Assembly (NCBI GenBank): GCA_020849895.1
Contig: JADZFN010000003.1
Location: forward strand, 23,731-87,730
Source: Verrucomicrobiia bacterium
GTDB taxonomy: Bacteria > Verrucomicrobiota > Verrucomicrobiia > JABWAM01
Reading direction: 5' to 3'
Length of the DNA: 64,000 nt
Part shown: in pieces, positions 44,205 through 53,226 of the stretch
Position numbering within the stretch: the first letter of the stretch is position 1
How the letters are laid out: every line of letters begins with the position of its first letter
The notes under the pieces: generated by a model
Databases searched by the model: none
What the model was told of the DNA's origin: nothing
The model's input: only the letters and a program-made list of their open reading frames with translations
Program-made: the position numbers and the translations under genes

Positions 44205-45542
44205 ATGCGGACGCGCTGCTTCACGAATGCCACGGAACGCGTCAAGCCGCTCATCTCGGAGCAGGTGCGCGCCGTTTGCGGCCACCTCAGGCCCCGCCGC
44301 ATCGTCCTGAAACCGAACTGGGTCCTTCACGAGAGCGATCCCGCCTTCCCGATCAGCGCGCTGGTCACCGACGCACGGGTGATCGCAGCGACCGTCGAGG
44401 CCTGCCTGGCGGCGTTCCCGTCCGCGGAGTCCATCCTCGTCGGCGATTGCCCGCTCCAGTGGGGCGACTGGCCCCTCATGTGCCGCCAAGCCGGGCTGGA
44501 TCCGATCATGGAGGATCTTGCCCGGCGCTCGGGCGGGCGGGTTCGCTTCCACGACCTCCGCAGGGAGGTGTTTCGCCGGATCGAGGGCACCTTCCTTGTT
44601 GCGAGCGACGCCCCGCACGGCGACCCGCGCGGCTACCGGGAGGTAAAGCTCGGCGGGAGCAGCCACCTCGAGCCGATCTCGGCGGAGGCGGCACGTTTCG
44701 CGGTGAACGACTACAGCGCGAGCGTGACGCGGAGCAATCACCTTCCCGGGGACCACCGCTACTTCGTGAGCCAGAGCGTCCTCGACGCCGACCTCTTCAT
44801 CAACCTCCCCAAGTGGAAGACGCACCAGAAATCGGGGATCACGTGCGCGCTCAAGAACCTCGTGGGGACGAACGCCGACAAGGCCTATCTCCCCCACTTC
44901 CGCCGCGGGGCGCCGAGGTGGGGCGGCGACGAGTACCCCGACGAGAACCGGTGGCTCTACTGGGCACAGACCAACCTGCGCGAGAACCTCCAGAAGCGAT
45001 GCCGCTGGGCCTTCCATCTGCTCAAGCCGGGCTGGGAGGTACTCAAGCGGATCCGCGGCATCGAGACACGGCTCGGCGAAGCCGGCGCCCGGCCGAAGCG
45101 CTTCTATACCGCGGGCGGGGCGTGGCACGGCAACGAGACGATCTGGCGGATGATCTACGACCTGAACTTCATCATCCAGTGCGCAGACCGCGAGGGGCGC
45201 ATCCACCCCGAGCCGCAGCGCGTCTGCCTCTCGATCGCGGACGGACTCGTCGCCGGCGAGGGAAATGGCCCGCTGCAGCCGTTCCCGCGCGACGCGGGAT
45301 GGCTGGCGTTCGGCGATGACCCCTTCGCCCTGGACGCCAGCCTCGCCTGGTTCATGGGCTTCGATCCCGCGAGGATCCCGCTCCTCGCTCACCGCGCCGC
45401 CTACCTCGGGCCGCGGTGGGGCGACTTCGACCTCCTCTCGCTCGAAACCGAACTCGACGGAACGCCCATGCGCCTCCTCGATTCGGCCATCAACCTGCGC
45501 TTCGCACCCGCGCCCGGATGGAGGAACCACATTGAACGTTGA
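44205..45542 (+). CDS. DUF362 domain protein, first gene of a four-gene cassette
   Basis: A 445-residue DUF362 protein. The diagnostic core is FINLPKWKTHQKSG followed by TCALKNLVGTNADK; an earlier strand reads RRIVLKPNWV. It lacks the 4Fe-4S ferredoxin cluster found in some DUF362 proteins. The domain's biochemical role is unknown to me. Such genes often sit beside PaaK/CapK-like adenylating enzymes in surface-polymer loci, as here. The stop overlaps the next gene by 11 bases. I chose the ATG at 44205; an in-frame TTG at 44163 is the alternative. Confidence 0.82.
   Translation: MRTRCFTNATERVKPLISEQVRAVCGHLRPRRIVLKPNWVLHESDPAFPISALVTDARVIAATVEACLAAFPSAESILVGDCPLQWGDWPLMCRQAGLDPIMEDLARRSGGRVRFHDLRREVFRRIEGTFLVASDAPHGDPRGYREVKLGGSSHLEPISAEAARFAVNDYSASVTRSNHLPGDHRYFVSQSVLDADLFINLPKWKTHQKSGITCALKNLVGTNADKAYLPHFRRGAPRWGGDEYPDENRWLYWAQTNLRENLQKRCRWAFHLLKPGWEVLKRIRGIETRLGEAGARPKRFYTAGGAWHGNETIWRMIYDLNFIIQCADREGRIHPEPQRVCLSIADGLVAGEGNGPLQPFPRDAGWLAFGDDPFALDASLAWFMGFDPARIPLLAHRAAYLGPRWGDFDLLSLETELDGTPMRLLDSAINLRFAPAPGWRNHIER
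45520..45525 (+). promoter_or_regulatory. ribosome binding site deciding a TTG start
   Basis: GGAGGA at 45520-45525, within the end of the DUF362 gene, is followed after 6 bases by TTG at 45532. This is ideal spacing and the reason for choosing TTG as the start of the PaaK-like gene. Confidence 0.65.
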
Positions 45543-46968
45543 TTGGCTCGCACAACTTTCCGCGCCAATTCGACGGGACCTTTACTTCGCCCTCCAGCGC
45601 CTGGCGGGCTCCCGGATCGGCCCGATCTGGCGGGAGTTCCTTGCGTGGGAGAAACTCGCCCCCGGGGACCTCGACCGCGCCGTGGGATCTCGCCTTGGAC
45701 AGTTGCTCGACACAGCGATCGCGGTCTCCCCGTATTATCGCGCCCTCGGGCTGACGCGACGTCCCAGAGAGACGTCCACGTCATTTCTTAGCCGATTCCC
45801 CGTCCTGACGCGCGAAATCCTGCGCGAGCGTTTTACGGACATCGTCGCGGAACCCCTCCGCCCCGAGATCACCTCTCCCGACGCCGTCTCGCGCCGCCGC
45901 TACGATTGGATCGTCGTGAAGACCGGCGGAACCACCGGAAACCCCACCACCGTGGTCCACGACCGCGTCCAGCGCGACTGGGGTCGCGCGACGCGACTCT
46001 TCTCGGCGCGACAGTGCGGCCATCCGCTCGGCACCCGCTACTTCAAGCTCTGGGGCTCCGAGCAGGACCTCCTCCAGACGCAGATGAAGCTGCACCTGCG
46101 CGTCCAGCACAGCCTCCTCGGCGACCTGCCCCTCAACGCCTTCCGGGCAAAGGAGGCTGATCTCCGTCGCCACCACTCGACGTTGCTCGCCCACCCCGAG
46201 ATCGACAGCATGATGGCCTACGTGGACGCCGCGGTGAGCCTGGCGCACTTCATCGAACAGAAGAACCTCCCGCGCCCGCGCCTGCGCACGATCATGGCCT
46301 GCGCCGGCACCGTGACGCCCGAGTGGCGCGCCGTCCTCGAGCGCGTGTTCTCCTCCGAGGTCTTCGACAAGTACGGGTCGCGCGAGTGCTGCGACATGGC
46401 GTGCGAGTGCCCCGCCCATCGTGGGCTGCACGTCAACTCGCCCAACGTCTTCGTGGAGGTCGTGAACGACCGGGACGAAGCCTGCCCGCCGGGGCAGACG
46501 GGCCGCATCCTCATCACGATGCTCAACAACCACGGCTTCCCGATGGTCCGCTACCAGATCGGGGACCTCGGGCAGTGGGCGAAACCCGGCGTCTGTCCTT
46601 GCGGCTGCGCGTGGCCACGGCTCCAAAGCCTCGAAGGACGCGCCGACGAGATGCTCCTCACCGAGGACGGCACGCTGCTCTCCAGCGTCTTTGTTCGACA
46701 CTTCGTGGGGGTGAGCCTCAACCGCCAGATCATCCGGCAGTGGCAGCTTGAACAGACCGGACGCCAGGAGTTCACCTTCCGTTTCGTTGCCGAACGGGCC
46801 GAGGGACTCGAGGACAACCTCGCGAGGCTCAAGGACAGCTTCCAACTCGCCCTGGGGCGGGGTGCGCGAATCGAAATGAGCAGGGTCCCCGGAATCCCGC
46901 CGTCGCCGAGTGGCAAACAGCGCTGGATCATCAACCGGGTCGGCCACCCGGCAGCCCCCGCCCGCTGA
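45532..46968 (+). CDS. PaaK/CapK-like adenylate-forming enzyme
   Basis: A 478-residue member of the phenylacetate-CoA ligase/CapK group of ANL enzymes. These activate a carboxylate as acyl-AMP. The P-loop is VVKTGGTTGNPT, the A5-like segment is YGSRECCDMACECPAHRGLH, and SLEGRADEMLL marks the hinge. Cysteines in ECCDMACEC and CPCGC resemble the metal-binding pattern of some PaaK relatives. The C-terminal subdomain ends SPSGKQRWI, with the catalytic Lys region. Its acyl substrate is unknown. It starts with TTG backed by a strong ribosome site and overlaps the hydrolase gene by one base. Confidence 0.82.
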   Translation: MNVDWLAQLSAPIRRDLYFALQRLAGSRIGPIWREFLAWEKLAPGDLDRAVGSRLGQLLDTAIAVSPYYRALGLTRRPRETSTSFLSRFPVLTREILRERFTDIVAEPLRPEITSPDAVSRRRYDWIVVKTGGTTGNPTTVVHDRVQRDWGRATRLFSARQCGHPLGTRYFKLWGSEQDLLQTQMKLHLRVQHSLLGDLPLNAFRAKEADLRRHHSTLLAHPEIDSMMAYVDAAVSLAHFIEQKNLPRPRLRTIMACAGTVTPEWRAVLERVFSSEVFDKYGSRECCDMACECPAHRGLHVNSPNVFVEVVNDRDEACPPGQTGRILITMLNNHGFPMVRYQIGDLGQWAKPGVCPCGCAWPRLQSLEGRADEMLLTEDGTLLSSVFVRHFVGVSLNRQIIRQWQLEQTGRQEFTFRFVAERAEGLEDNLARLKDSFQLALGRGARIEMSRVPGIPPSPSGKQRWIINRVGHPAAPAR

Positions 46969-47819
46969 TGGAAACCGACCCCGAGCGTACATCTCCCGGT
47001 TTCCTCGCCCGCCTCGCGGCCGGATTTCGCAGGCTCATGGTCTCCCTCATCAGCATCTACGTCATGTTGGGACTGGCGCTGTGGTGGATCGGCGACCGGC
47101 TCGCCCATCATCCGCCTCGAGGCGGAGCGAAACCGCTCCCGGGCGAAATCACGCTCGTCGCTTCCGACGGCGTCCCGCTCTCCGCCGTCTGGTTGCCTCG
47201 TCCCGACGCCCGGGTCGCGCTCCTCCTGAGCCACGGCAACGCCGAGGACCTCGATCATCTCTTCCCATTTCTTCGGGAACTTCAGGAAGCCGGTTTCGCC
47301 GTCTTCGCCTACGACTATCGCGGCTACGGCCGCAGCAAGGGACGCCCCACCGAGAAGGGCGTGGAGCGCGACCTCGAGGCGGCGTGGCGCCACCTCACCG
47401 GTCCGCTCGGCATCCCGCCCTCCCGCGTCATGCTCCTCGGGCGTTCTCTGGGAAGCGGCCCGACCTGTTGGCTCGCGGCGCGCGAAAAGCCTGGCGGCGT
47501 GATCCTCGAGAGCGCGTTCACCAGCGGCCAACGCGTCCTATTCCCCTTTCCCCTCTTTCCTTTCGATCAATTCCCCAATCTCCGGAGGATCCCGGAGTTC
47601 TCCTGTCCCGTTCTCCTCGTGCACGGCGTCGCCGACACGATCATCCCCATCCACCATGGACGCGCGCTCTTCGCTGCCGCGCGCGAACCGAAGTTTCGCC
47701 TCTGGATCGAGGGCGCGGGCCACAACGACCTTTTTGGCGTCGCGCCGGAACTCTATTTGAAAACCTTGCAGGATTTTGCCACAAGAGTGGCGGCCGCGCC
47801 CGATCGCCCCTCCCCGTGA
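46968..47819 (+). CDS. membrane-anchored alpha/beta hydrolase
   Basis: A 283-residue alpha/beta-hydrolase with one N-terminal membrane segment (about 24-42, MVSLISIYVMLGLALWWIG). The nucleophile elbow is GRSLGSG, the acid is Asp in HGVADTIIP and the base His is in GAGHNDLF. The oxyanion region is LLSHGNAEDL. It belongs to the BEM46/ABHD-like group; such enzymes act on esters or thioesters. Given the neighbours, an acyl-thioesterase or acyl-ester hydrolase role at the membrane is a reasonable guess only. It overlaps the neighbouring genes by 1 base upstream and 4 downstream. Confidence 0.85.
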   Translation: METDPERTSPGFLARLAAGFRRLMVSLISIYVMLGLALWWIGDRLAHHPPRGGAKPLPGEITLVASDGVPLSAVWLPRPDARVALLLSHGNAEDLDHLFPFLRELQEAGFAVFAYDYRGYGRSKGRPTEKGVERDLEAAWRHLTGPLGIPPSRVMLLGRSLGSGPTCWLAAREKPGGVILESAFTSGQRVLFPFPLFPFDQFPNLRRIPEFSCPVLLVHGVADTIIPIHHGRALFAAAREPKFRLWIEGAGHNDLFGVAPELYLKTLQDFATRVAAAPDRPSP

Positions 47820-50005
47820 CCCTCGTTTTCCGTTTCGTCCTCAGCTTTTACCGCCGTTTCATCCTGCGCGTCCGGACCCTCGGGGCTTCGCGCGTCCCGG
47901 ACGATCCCGCCCTGCTCATCGCCAACCGCGCCTCGGCGTTCGAGGCGCTCGTCCTCACGACCGCCCTCAACCGCCGCGTCATCCTCGTCGGCGGTCCCGT
48001 CGCGCCGCGCGGCCCTTTCCAGAAGGCCCTCGCGGCCCTCCTCGACCTTCGCACGGTCGGCGACGATCCCGCCGCCGACCTCGAGAAGATCGCGCGCGAG
48101 GCGCGCGCCGCGCGCGCACTCGTCCTGGTCCTCGCCAACGACCTTCCGCCGCATCCCTCCTGCCCCTTCGAACTGCGCGATGGCCTGAAGCTCGCCGCGA
48201 AACAGAAGCTGCTCCCTCTCGCGCCGGTGAGCACCGACGCCTTCTGGGCCGCCACGCTCCGCTTTCTTCGCGGCCGCATCCCGTGCCGCCTCGCGGACGC
48301 CTGCCGCACGGTGAAGGTGCGTGTGGGAAAAACGCTCCCGGCCGGCGGCGTCCCTCCCCTGCTCCTGCGGCAACACCTGACGGACCTCGACGAGTTCGGG
48401 CTTTCCGACCGTGTGGAAATCAACAGCCATCTCGCGTGGTGCAGCCTCCTTTCCCTCTCGCGCGAGCCGTGGCGCCTCCTCCTCGTGGACCGTGTTCCCG
48501 TTCGCAGGGCGCTCTCTCGCGGGATGACCCTCGCGCTCGCCATCGCCCTCTCGCGAAAGTGGCGGCGCGAGCTGCCGGGCCGCCGCGTCGGGATCGTGCT
48601 CCCCCCCGGCCTCGGCGCCACCCTGGCCAACCTCGCCCTCCTCCTCGCGCGACGCGTGCCCGTGAACCTCAACTTCACCCTCGGTGTGGACGCCGTGCAC
48701 GCCTGCTTCCGCAAGGCGGGCCTGCGCCGCGTCGTCAGCGCGCCTGCCCTCCAGGAGAAGTTCCCGAACTTCCCGTGGCCTGCAGACACGCTCGATATCG
48801 CCGCCGAAATCCGCACGTGCCCCCGCGCGAAAATCCTCTTCTGGCTCGTCCTCGTCGGACTCCTTCCCGCGCGCCTCCTGGCCCGCCTCCTGCGCGTGCC
48901 GCGCGCGGGCGGACGCGAGGAAGCCTGTCTCCTGTTCACCAGCGGCAGCATCGGCGAACCGAAAGGAGTCGCGCTGACCCATCGCAACATCCTGAGCAAC
49001 ATCGCCCAGATCGCCGGCGTCGGATTTCTCCGGGAACACGATACGATGCTCGCGGCGCTTCCGGTCTTCCACAGCTTCGGCTTCACCGCCACGCTCTGGT
49101 TTCCCCTCCTCCGCGGGATGCGGATGGTCACTGTGCCTTCCCCGCTCGAGGTGAAGACCATCGCCGAGGCGATCCACGCCGAGAAGGCCGACGTCACCTT
49201 CGGCACCGCCACCTTCCTGAGGCCCTACCTCAAACGCGCCACGCGCGCGCAGCTCGCCTCCCTCCGCTTCGTCATCGGCGGCGCCGAGAAACTCCCCCCC
49301 GATCTCGGACGCGCGTTCGAGGAAGTCCTCGGCGTCCGCATCCTCGAAGGGTATGGCCTCACCGAGACCAGCCCGGTGGTCACCGCCAACCTGCCCGATC
49401 CCGCGGACCCGGCTTCGCGGACAGGCCCCTGCTGGAAGCCCGGTTCGATCGGACGCCTCCTGCCCGGCATCGCCGCGCGAATCACGCATCTCGAGACGGG
49501 CGAGCCGCTCGCCCCCGGCGCCCAGGGGATGCTCTGCCTGCGCGGGGCGAATGTCTTCGAGGGATATCTCGGCGAACCCGACCGCTCGCGCGAAGTCTTC
49601 CGCGGCGGATGGTTCGTCACCGGCGACCTCGCGCGCTTCGACGAGGACGGCTTCGTCTTCATCGAAGGACGCCTCTCCCGTTTTTCGAAGATCGGCGGCG
49701 AGATGATCCCGCACGGGACCATCGAACAGAAAGTGATCGAACTCTTCGGAGAACGGGATGCCGAGCATCAGGCCTTCGCCGTCGTCGGCGTGCGCGACGA
49801 GGTCAAGGGCGAGGCGCTCATCCTCCTCGCCGCGCGGGACGTGACTCCCGAACAGGTGCGGGAGAAACTCCTCGGCGCGGGATTCCCTCCTCTCTGGGTC
49901 CCGCGGAAGGTCCGCCATGTCGAGAAGATCCCCGCGTTGCTCTCGGGCAAGCTCGACGTGCGCGCGTGCGAAGCGCTCGCCCGCGAGGCGTCTTCCTCGA
50001 GCTGA
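47816..50005 (+). CDS. Aas-like protein: acyl-ACP/acyl-CoA synthetase with degenerate PlsC domain
   Basis: A 729-residue fusion resembling Aas (2-acylglycerophosphoethanolamine acyltransferase/acyl-ACP synthetase). Residues 1-200 have the PlsC-like layout, but the HX4D catalytic motif is replaced by IANRASAFEAL (Arg38, Glu43), so acyl transfer by the usual mechanism is not expected. From about 230 an AMP-binding domain is intact: LLFTSGSIGEPKGVALTHRN, EGYGLTETSPV, GWFVTGDLARFDEDG, and a C-terminal subdomain with the catalytic Lys in LSGKLDVR. It starts with GTG in a GTGA overlap with the hydrolase stop. In this cassette it probably loads a fatty acid onto ACP or CoA. Confidence 0.85.
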   Translation: MTLVFRFVLSFYRRFILRVRTLGASRVPDDPALLIANRASAFEALVLTTALNRRVILVGGPVAPRGPFQKALAALLDLRTVGDDPAADLEKIAREARAARALVLVLANDLPPHPSCPFELRDGLKLAAKQKLLPLAPVSTDAFWAATLRFLRGRIPCRLADACRTVKVRVGKTLPAGGVPPLLLRQHLTDLDEFGLSDRVEINSHLAWCSLLSLSREPWRLLLVDRVPVRRALSRGMTLALAIALSRKWRRELPGRRVGIVLPPGLGATLANLALLLARRVPVNLNFTLGVDAVHACFRKAGLRRVVSAPALQEKFPNFPWPADTLDIAAEIRTCPRAKILFWLVLVGLLPARLLARLLRVPRAGGREEACLLFTSGSIGEPKGVALTHRNILSNIAQIAGVGFLREHDTMLAALPVFHSFGFTATLWFPLLRGMRMVTVPSPLEVKTIAEAIHAEKADVTFGTATFLRPYLKRATRAQLASLRFVIGGAEKLPPDLGRAFEEVLGVRILEGYGLTETSPVVTANLPDPADPASRTGPCWKPGSIGRLLPGIAARITHLETGEPLAPGAQGMLCLRGANVFEGYLGEPDRSREVFRGGWFVTGDLARFDEDGFVFIEGRLSRFSKIGGEMIPHGTIEQKVIELFGERDAEHQAFAVVGVRDEVKGEALILLAARDVTPEQVREKLLGAGFPPLWVPRKVRHVEKIPALLSGKLDVRACEALAREASSSS

Positions 50006-50325
50006 CGGGGCACCTCCTTTCTCCGCCCAACGCGCCGCCGACGGAAAGGAAAGGGCGCCCGACGTCTTCGCCGGACCCAGGATGAGGAGGAGACCTGATC
50101 TTGATCGCGCCATAAAACAGCGAGGGCCTGGATTTAGACGGCGGGTTGTTGGGAAGGCAGACGCCTGTTGAGGAAGGTTTTGGAGGCGCTCCAATCCTCG
50201 CGGATTTCCACGAAAACTGCGTTGACGAGACGGAGGAGAGATTCGGGATCGGAGAAAGCCTCTCCCAGAATCCGCTTCAGCGGTTTTTGCTTTCCGGAGG
50301 CTTGGGCCTCACGCAGAGTCCCCTC
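50006..50325. other. intergenic region upstream of dnaX
   Basis: A 320-base stretch between the Aas-like gene and dnaX. It contains the IS256-type remnant on the minus strand. I looked for the SRP RNA signature (GGTCCGGAAGGAAGCAGC) sometimes found near dnaX and did not find it. No convincing terminator. Confidence 0.5.
50134..50283 (-). pseudogene. C-terminal remnant of an IS256-family (Mutator) transposase
   Basis: The minus strand reads FSDPESLLRLVNAVFVEIRE then DWSASKTFLNRR, ending PSQQPAV and a stop at 50134. The C-terminus of IS256/Mutator transposases has the same pattern (F.(N/D)..S.LRLV.A...EI.E.W...K.YLN). Only about 40-50 codons are left; the rest of the frame upstream overlaps dnaX and shows no transposase similarity. 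No inverted repeats are recognisable. It is a scar of a past insertion in the dnaX upstream region. Confidence 0.65.
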
Positions 50326-51996
50326 ATGTCGTCTGCGTATCAGGTGTTGGCCCGAAAATATCGGCCGCAGCAGTTTTCCGAGGTCGTCGGCCAGCCTCAC
50401 ATCGTGCGCACGCTGGAGAACGCGATCGCGCGCCAGCGCATCGCCCATGCCTACCTCTTCGTCGGCCCGCGCGGCACGGGGAAAACCACCCTCGCGCGCA
50501 TCTTCGCCAAGGCGCTGAACTGCGCGAAATCAAAGGCGCCCACCGCCAAACCCTGCGGCGAGTGCAGCTCATGCGCGGAGATCGCGGCGGGCAACTCGAT
50601 GGACGTCCTCGAAATTGACGGCGCGTCCAACAACGGCGTCGAACAGGTGCGCGAGTTGCGCGAAACCGTCCGCTATGCCCCGAGCGCGGCGCGTTTCAAG
50701 ATCATCTACATTGACGAAGTCCACATGCTCTCCACGCCGGCGTTCAATGCGCTGCTCAAGACGCTCGAGGAGCCGCCGCCGCACGTCAAGTTCCTCTTCG
50801 CCACCACGGACCCCCAAAAGATTCCGCTCACGATCCTTTCCCGCTGCCAGCGTTTTGATCTCCGCCGCATCCCCAGCGACCTCATCGTCAAGCACCTCCG
50901 CGGCATCGCGCAGGCCGAGAAGGTCGAAGTCTCCGACAACGCGCTGCTCGCCGTTGCCCGCGGCGCGGCCGGCGGCATGCGCGACGCACAATCCGCGCTC
51001 GACCAGCTCATCGCCTTTTGCGGGAACAAGATCGAAGAAAGCGATGTCCTCGCGATTTTCGGTCTCGCCCCCAGGGAACAAATCCTGGCCCTTGCGCGAA
51101 ACCTTCTCGACGCCCGCCGCGCTGAGGTCGTGGAAACGATCGGCAGACTTTCCGACGAAGGGCGCGACCTCTCCCGTCTGCTTGACGAGCTCGTGGAGCG
51201 TTTCCGCGCCCTCCTCATCCTGCTCACCGGCGCCAAACCTTCGGACGCCACCGAGGAAGAGCTCGCCGAGCTCCGCGAAGAAGCCGCCCGCCTGAAACGC
51301 GGCCGGGCCCTGCGCATCCTCGAAATCCTGGGTGCGGCGCAGGAGCAGATGCGCCACGCCCTTTCCAAGCGCATCCACCTCGAAGTCGCGCTCCTCAACG
51401 CCATCGAAACCCAGCACGAAATCGCGCTCGAGGAACTGATCGCCCGGCTCCAGGGAATCGGCGGAACGCCGAGGCCCGTTTCCGCGCCTCCTCCACCGCT
51501 CCCTCCATCGGCGCTTCCCGCCGCGGACACTCCTTCGCTCCGCGAGGCGCCACCCGCCCCGCCCGCCCCGCCCGAGGAACCTCTCCCCGAAGTCGGCGCC
51601 CTCTGGACGCGCCTCCTCGAGGCGCTCGACAAAAGCACTCCCCTGTTGAAGACCGCGCTCGTCCAGGCTCGACCGATATCACTTTCTCAAGACACGCTGG
51701 TCGTCGGCTTCGATCGCACGCTGGAGTTTGAAAAGGACGTCGCCGATACGCCTAAGAACCGGGAGGCCCTCGTGGCGCGGCTCTACGATCTCACACAGCG
51801 CGCCTTCAATCTCCGCATCGTGTTCGCCGATGACCCCGATCTTCTCGACGGCAAGGATCCCGCGGCGAAAGCGGTGCGGTCGGCTTCGTCCCCGGAGGAC
51901 GACGCCGCGGCTTTCGAAAACGATCCGTTGATCCGCAAAGCGCTCGACCTCTTCAAGGGTGAAATCATGAAAGTGAAACGCCCGACAGGCAGGTAG
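50326..51996 (+). CDS. dnaX: DNA polymerase III subunit gamma/tau
   Basis: The clamp-loader ATPase of the replisome. It has 556 residues starting MSSAYQVLARKYRPQQF, with Walker A GPRGTGKTTLA (47-57), zinc-binding Cys66, 77, 80 and 83, Walker B-like IIYIDEVHML and the sensor TTDPQKIPLTILSRCQ. Domain III follows, then a Pro-rich linker (about 435-480) and a C-terminal tau-specific domain ending FKGEIMKVKRPTGR. The upstream 60 codons of open frame were rejected as non-homologous. recR/ybaB, the common partners, are not adjacent. Confidence 0.95.
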   Translation: MSSAYQVLARKYRPQQFSEVVGQPHIVRTLENAIARQRIAHAYLFVGPRGTGKTTLARIFAKALNCAKSKAPTAKPCGECSSCAEIAAGNSMDVLEIDGASNNGVEQVRELRETVRYAPSAARFKIIYIDEVHMLSTPAFNALLKTLEEPPPHVKFLFATTDPQKIPLTILSRCQRFDLRRIPSDLIVKHLRGIAQAEKVEVSDNALLAVARGAAGGMRDAQSALDQLIAFCGNKIEESDVLAIFGLAPREQILALARNLLDARRAEVVETIGRLSDEGRDLSRLLDELVERFRALLILLTGAKPSDATEEELAELREEAARLKRGRALRILEILGAAQEQMRHALSKRIHLEVALLNAIETQHEIALEELIARLQGIGGTPRPVSAPPPPLPPSALPAADTPSLREAPPAPPAPPEEPLPEVGALWTRLLEALDKSTPLLKTALVQARPISLSQDTLVVGFDRTLEFEKDVADTPKNREALVARLYDLTQRAFNLRIVFADDPDLLDGKDPAAKAVRSASSPEDDAAAFENDPLIRKALDLFKGEIMKVKRPTGR

Positions 51997-52034
51997 CCGA
52001 GAAGATGGGCGGAAAGCGGTCGTTGCGGGCAGCC

Positions 52035-53054
52035 TCAAAACCCCGCCAGATTCAGCATCCGCTCCATCCGGAGGCGGTAGGTGTGCTCCGCCAGGACCCT
52101 CCGGAATCCGCTCTGCGCAAGGCCGGCGCGCGCCGCTTCGTCTTCAAGCAGCCGGCGCAGGAGGCCTTCGATCTCTTCGCCGGTGCGATAAGTTGCGATT
52201 TCCCGGCCGAGCACGAAATGCGGTTCGAGATCCGACTTCCAATCGCAAACCTGGGCTGCGCCGCAGGCCGGGGTCTCGAAGGTCCGGGGGTTGAGCCCGC
52301 TTTCGTAGTAGCCGAACCACGAGTGCAGATTAATCGCCACCTTGGCGGCGGAAAGGATGCGCGCCATTTGCTCCGGAGTGAAATAGCCGTCCTCGACGCA
52401 TCCCCACAGGCGGTCGCGTGGAGTCAGATGTTTCCGCCACGGCCCCCAGATGCGAAGCGAGATCTTGCGCGAAAGCTGGGAGAGAATTCCCTGGCGTACG
52501 GGGCCCCAATCTCCAAGGAAACAGACCTCGCTCGCGAGTTTCGCCCGTTCCGTTTCGGAAAGCGAGATCGGGCGATGCACCGTGGGGAACGCCGCGTGGG
52601 CGAGATGTGCCGCGCGGAGGCCCGCGGCGGTGTGTCGCGCCGCCGAACGGGCGCAGTTCGTGAAGAAAAAATCATACGGCGGCGCAAGGGCTGCCCCCCG
52701 TTCGAACTGGAACGGATCGTTCAGCCACCAGCAGGCGGTCCTGGCGCCCCGCCTCCGGATTTCCGCCACGGTTTCCGGAAAAAGATCGAACCCGAAGATC
52801 GCGAGGAAAAAATCGGGCTGGAAGCCGCGCATCGCCTCCGAAAGACGACGATTCAACCGCGTTTTCTCAAAGGCGCGCTTCCCCCGCATTTTGGCGACCG
52901 GTCGCAGGAACGCCTTTTCGGCGAGTGTGAGCGAGCCGGCATCGAACAGGAGAACTTCGTGCCCCATCCCTCGAAAGGTCTCGGTGCAGTAGCGTCCCAT
53001 CGGGACGGTCTTGAGGTGGCCGGGCACCGCGATGCCGATCCGCATGGTGCGCAT
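52035..53054 (-). CDS. CgeB-like glycosyltransferase (DUF3880 type)
   Basis: A 339-residue GT-B protein with an N-terminal half of the CgeB/DUF3880 kind (GHEVLLFDAG, PDFFLAIFGFD, ACWWLNDPF) and a C-terminal Glyco_trans_1_2-type half (SAAKVAINLHSW, GLNPRTFETPACGAAQV). CgeB-type enzymes take part in maturation of spore or cell-surface polysaccharides elsewhere; the substrate here is unknown. Two near-adjacent ATGs (53054, 53045) cannot be separated by ribosome sites. Confidence 0.83.
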   Translation of the reverse strand: MRTMRIGIAVPGHLKTVPMGRYCTETFRGMGHEVLLFDAGSLTLAEKAFLRPVAKMRGKRAFEKTRLNRRLSEAMRGFQPDFFLAIFGFDLFPETVAEIRRRGARTACWWLNDPFQFERGAALAPPYDFFFTNCARSAARHTAAGLRAAHLAHAAFPTVHRPISLSETERAKLASEVCFLGDWGPVRQGILSQLSRKISLRIWGPWRKHLTPRDRLWGCVEDGYFTPEQMARILSAAKVAINLHSWFGYYESGLNPRTFETPACGAAQVCDWKSDLEPHFVLGREIATYRTGEEIEGLLRRLLEDEAARAGLAQSGFRRVLAEHTYRLRMERMLNLAGF

Positions 53055-53226
53055 TCAAACTCAATTGCGCCGCTGAATGAAGCGGAAAGCCGCTTCGCTT
53101 GAATCCCTCCGGATGAAGCCGCTGCAATGCGGGAAACTGTGCCGGCGCGGGAAGCGCCTGTCTCCGCCGATTCAGGGCGGTCGAGGGGTCTCTTGCCCGA
53201 TGCGCGCAAGGTGGTAGCATCGCGCG

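Noticed and set aside
47753..50194. 813-codon minus-strand frame over the Aas-like gene
   Set aside because: Antisense shadow. Only the separate IS256-like frame near 50134-50283 shows real protein similarity.
50006..50325. Signal recognition particle RNA gene near dnaX
   Set aside because: The conserved GGTCCGGAAGGAAGCAGC-type loop is not present on either strand.
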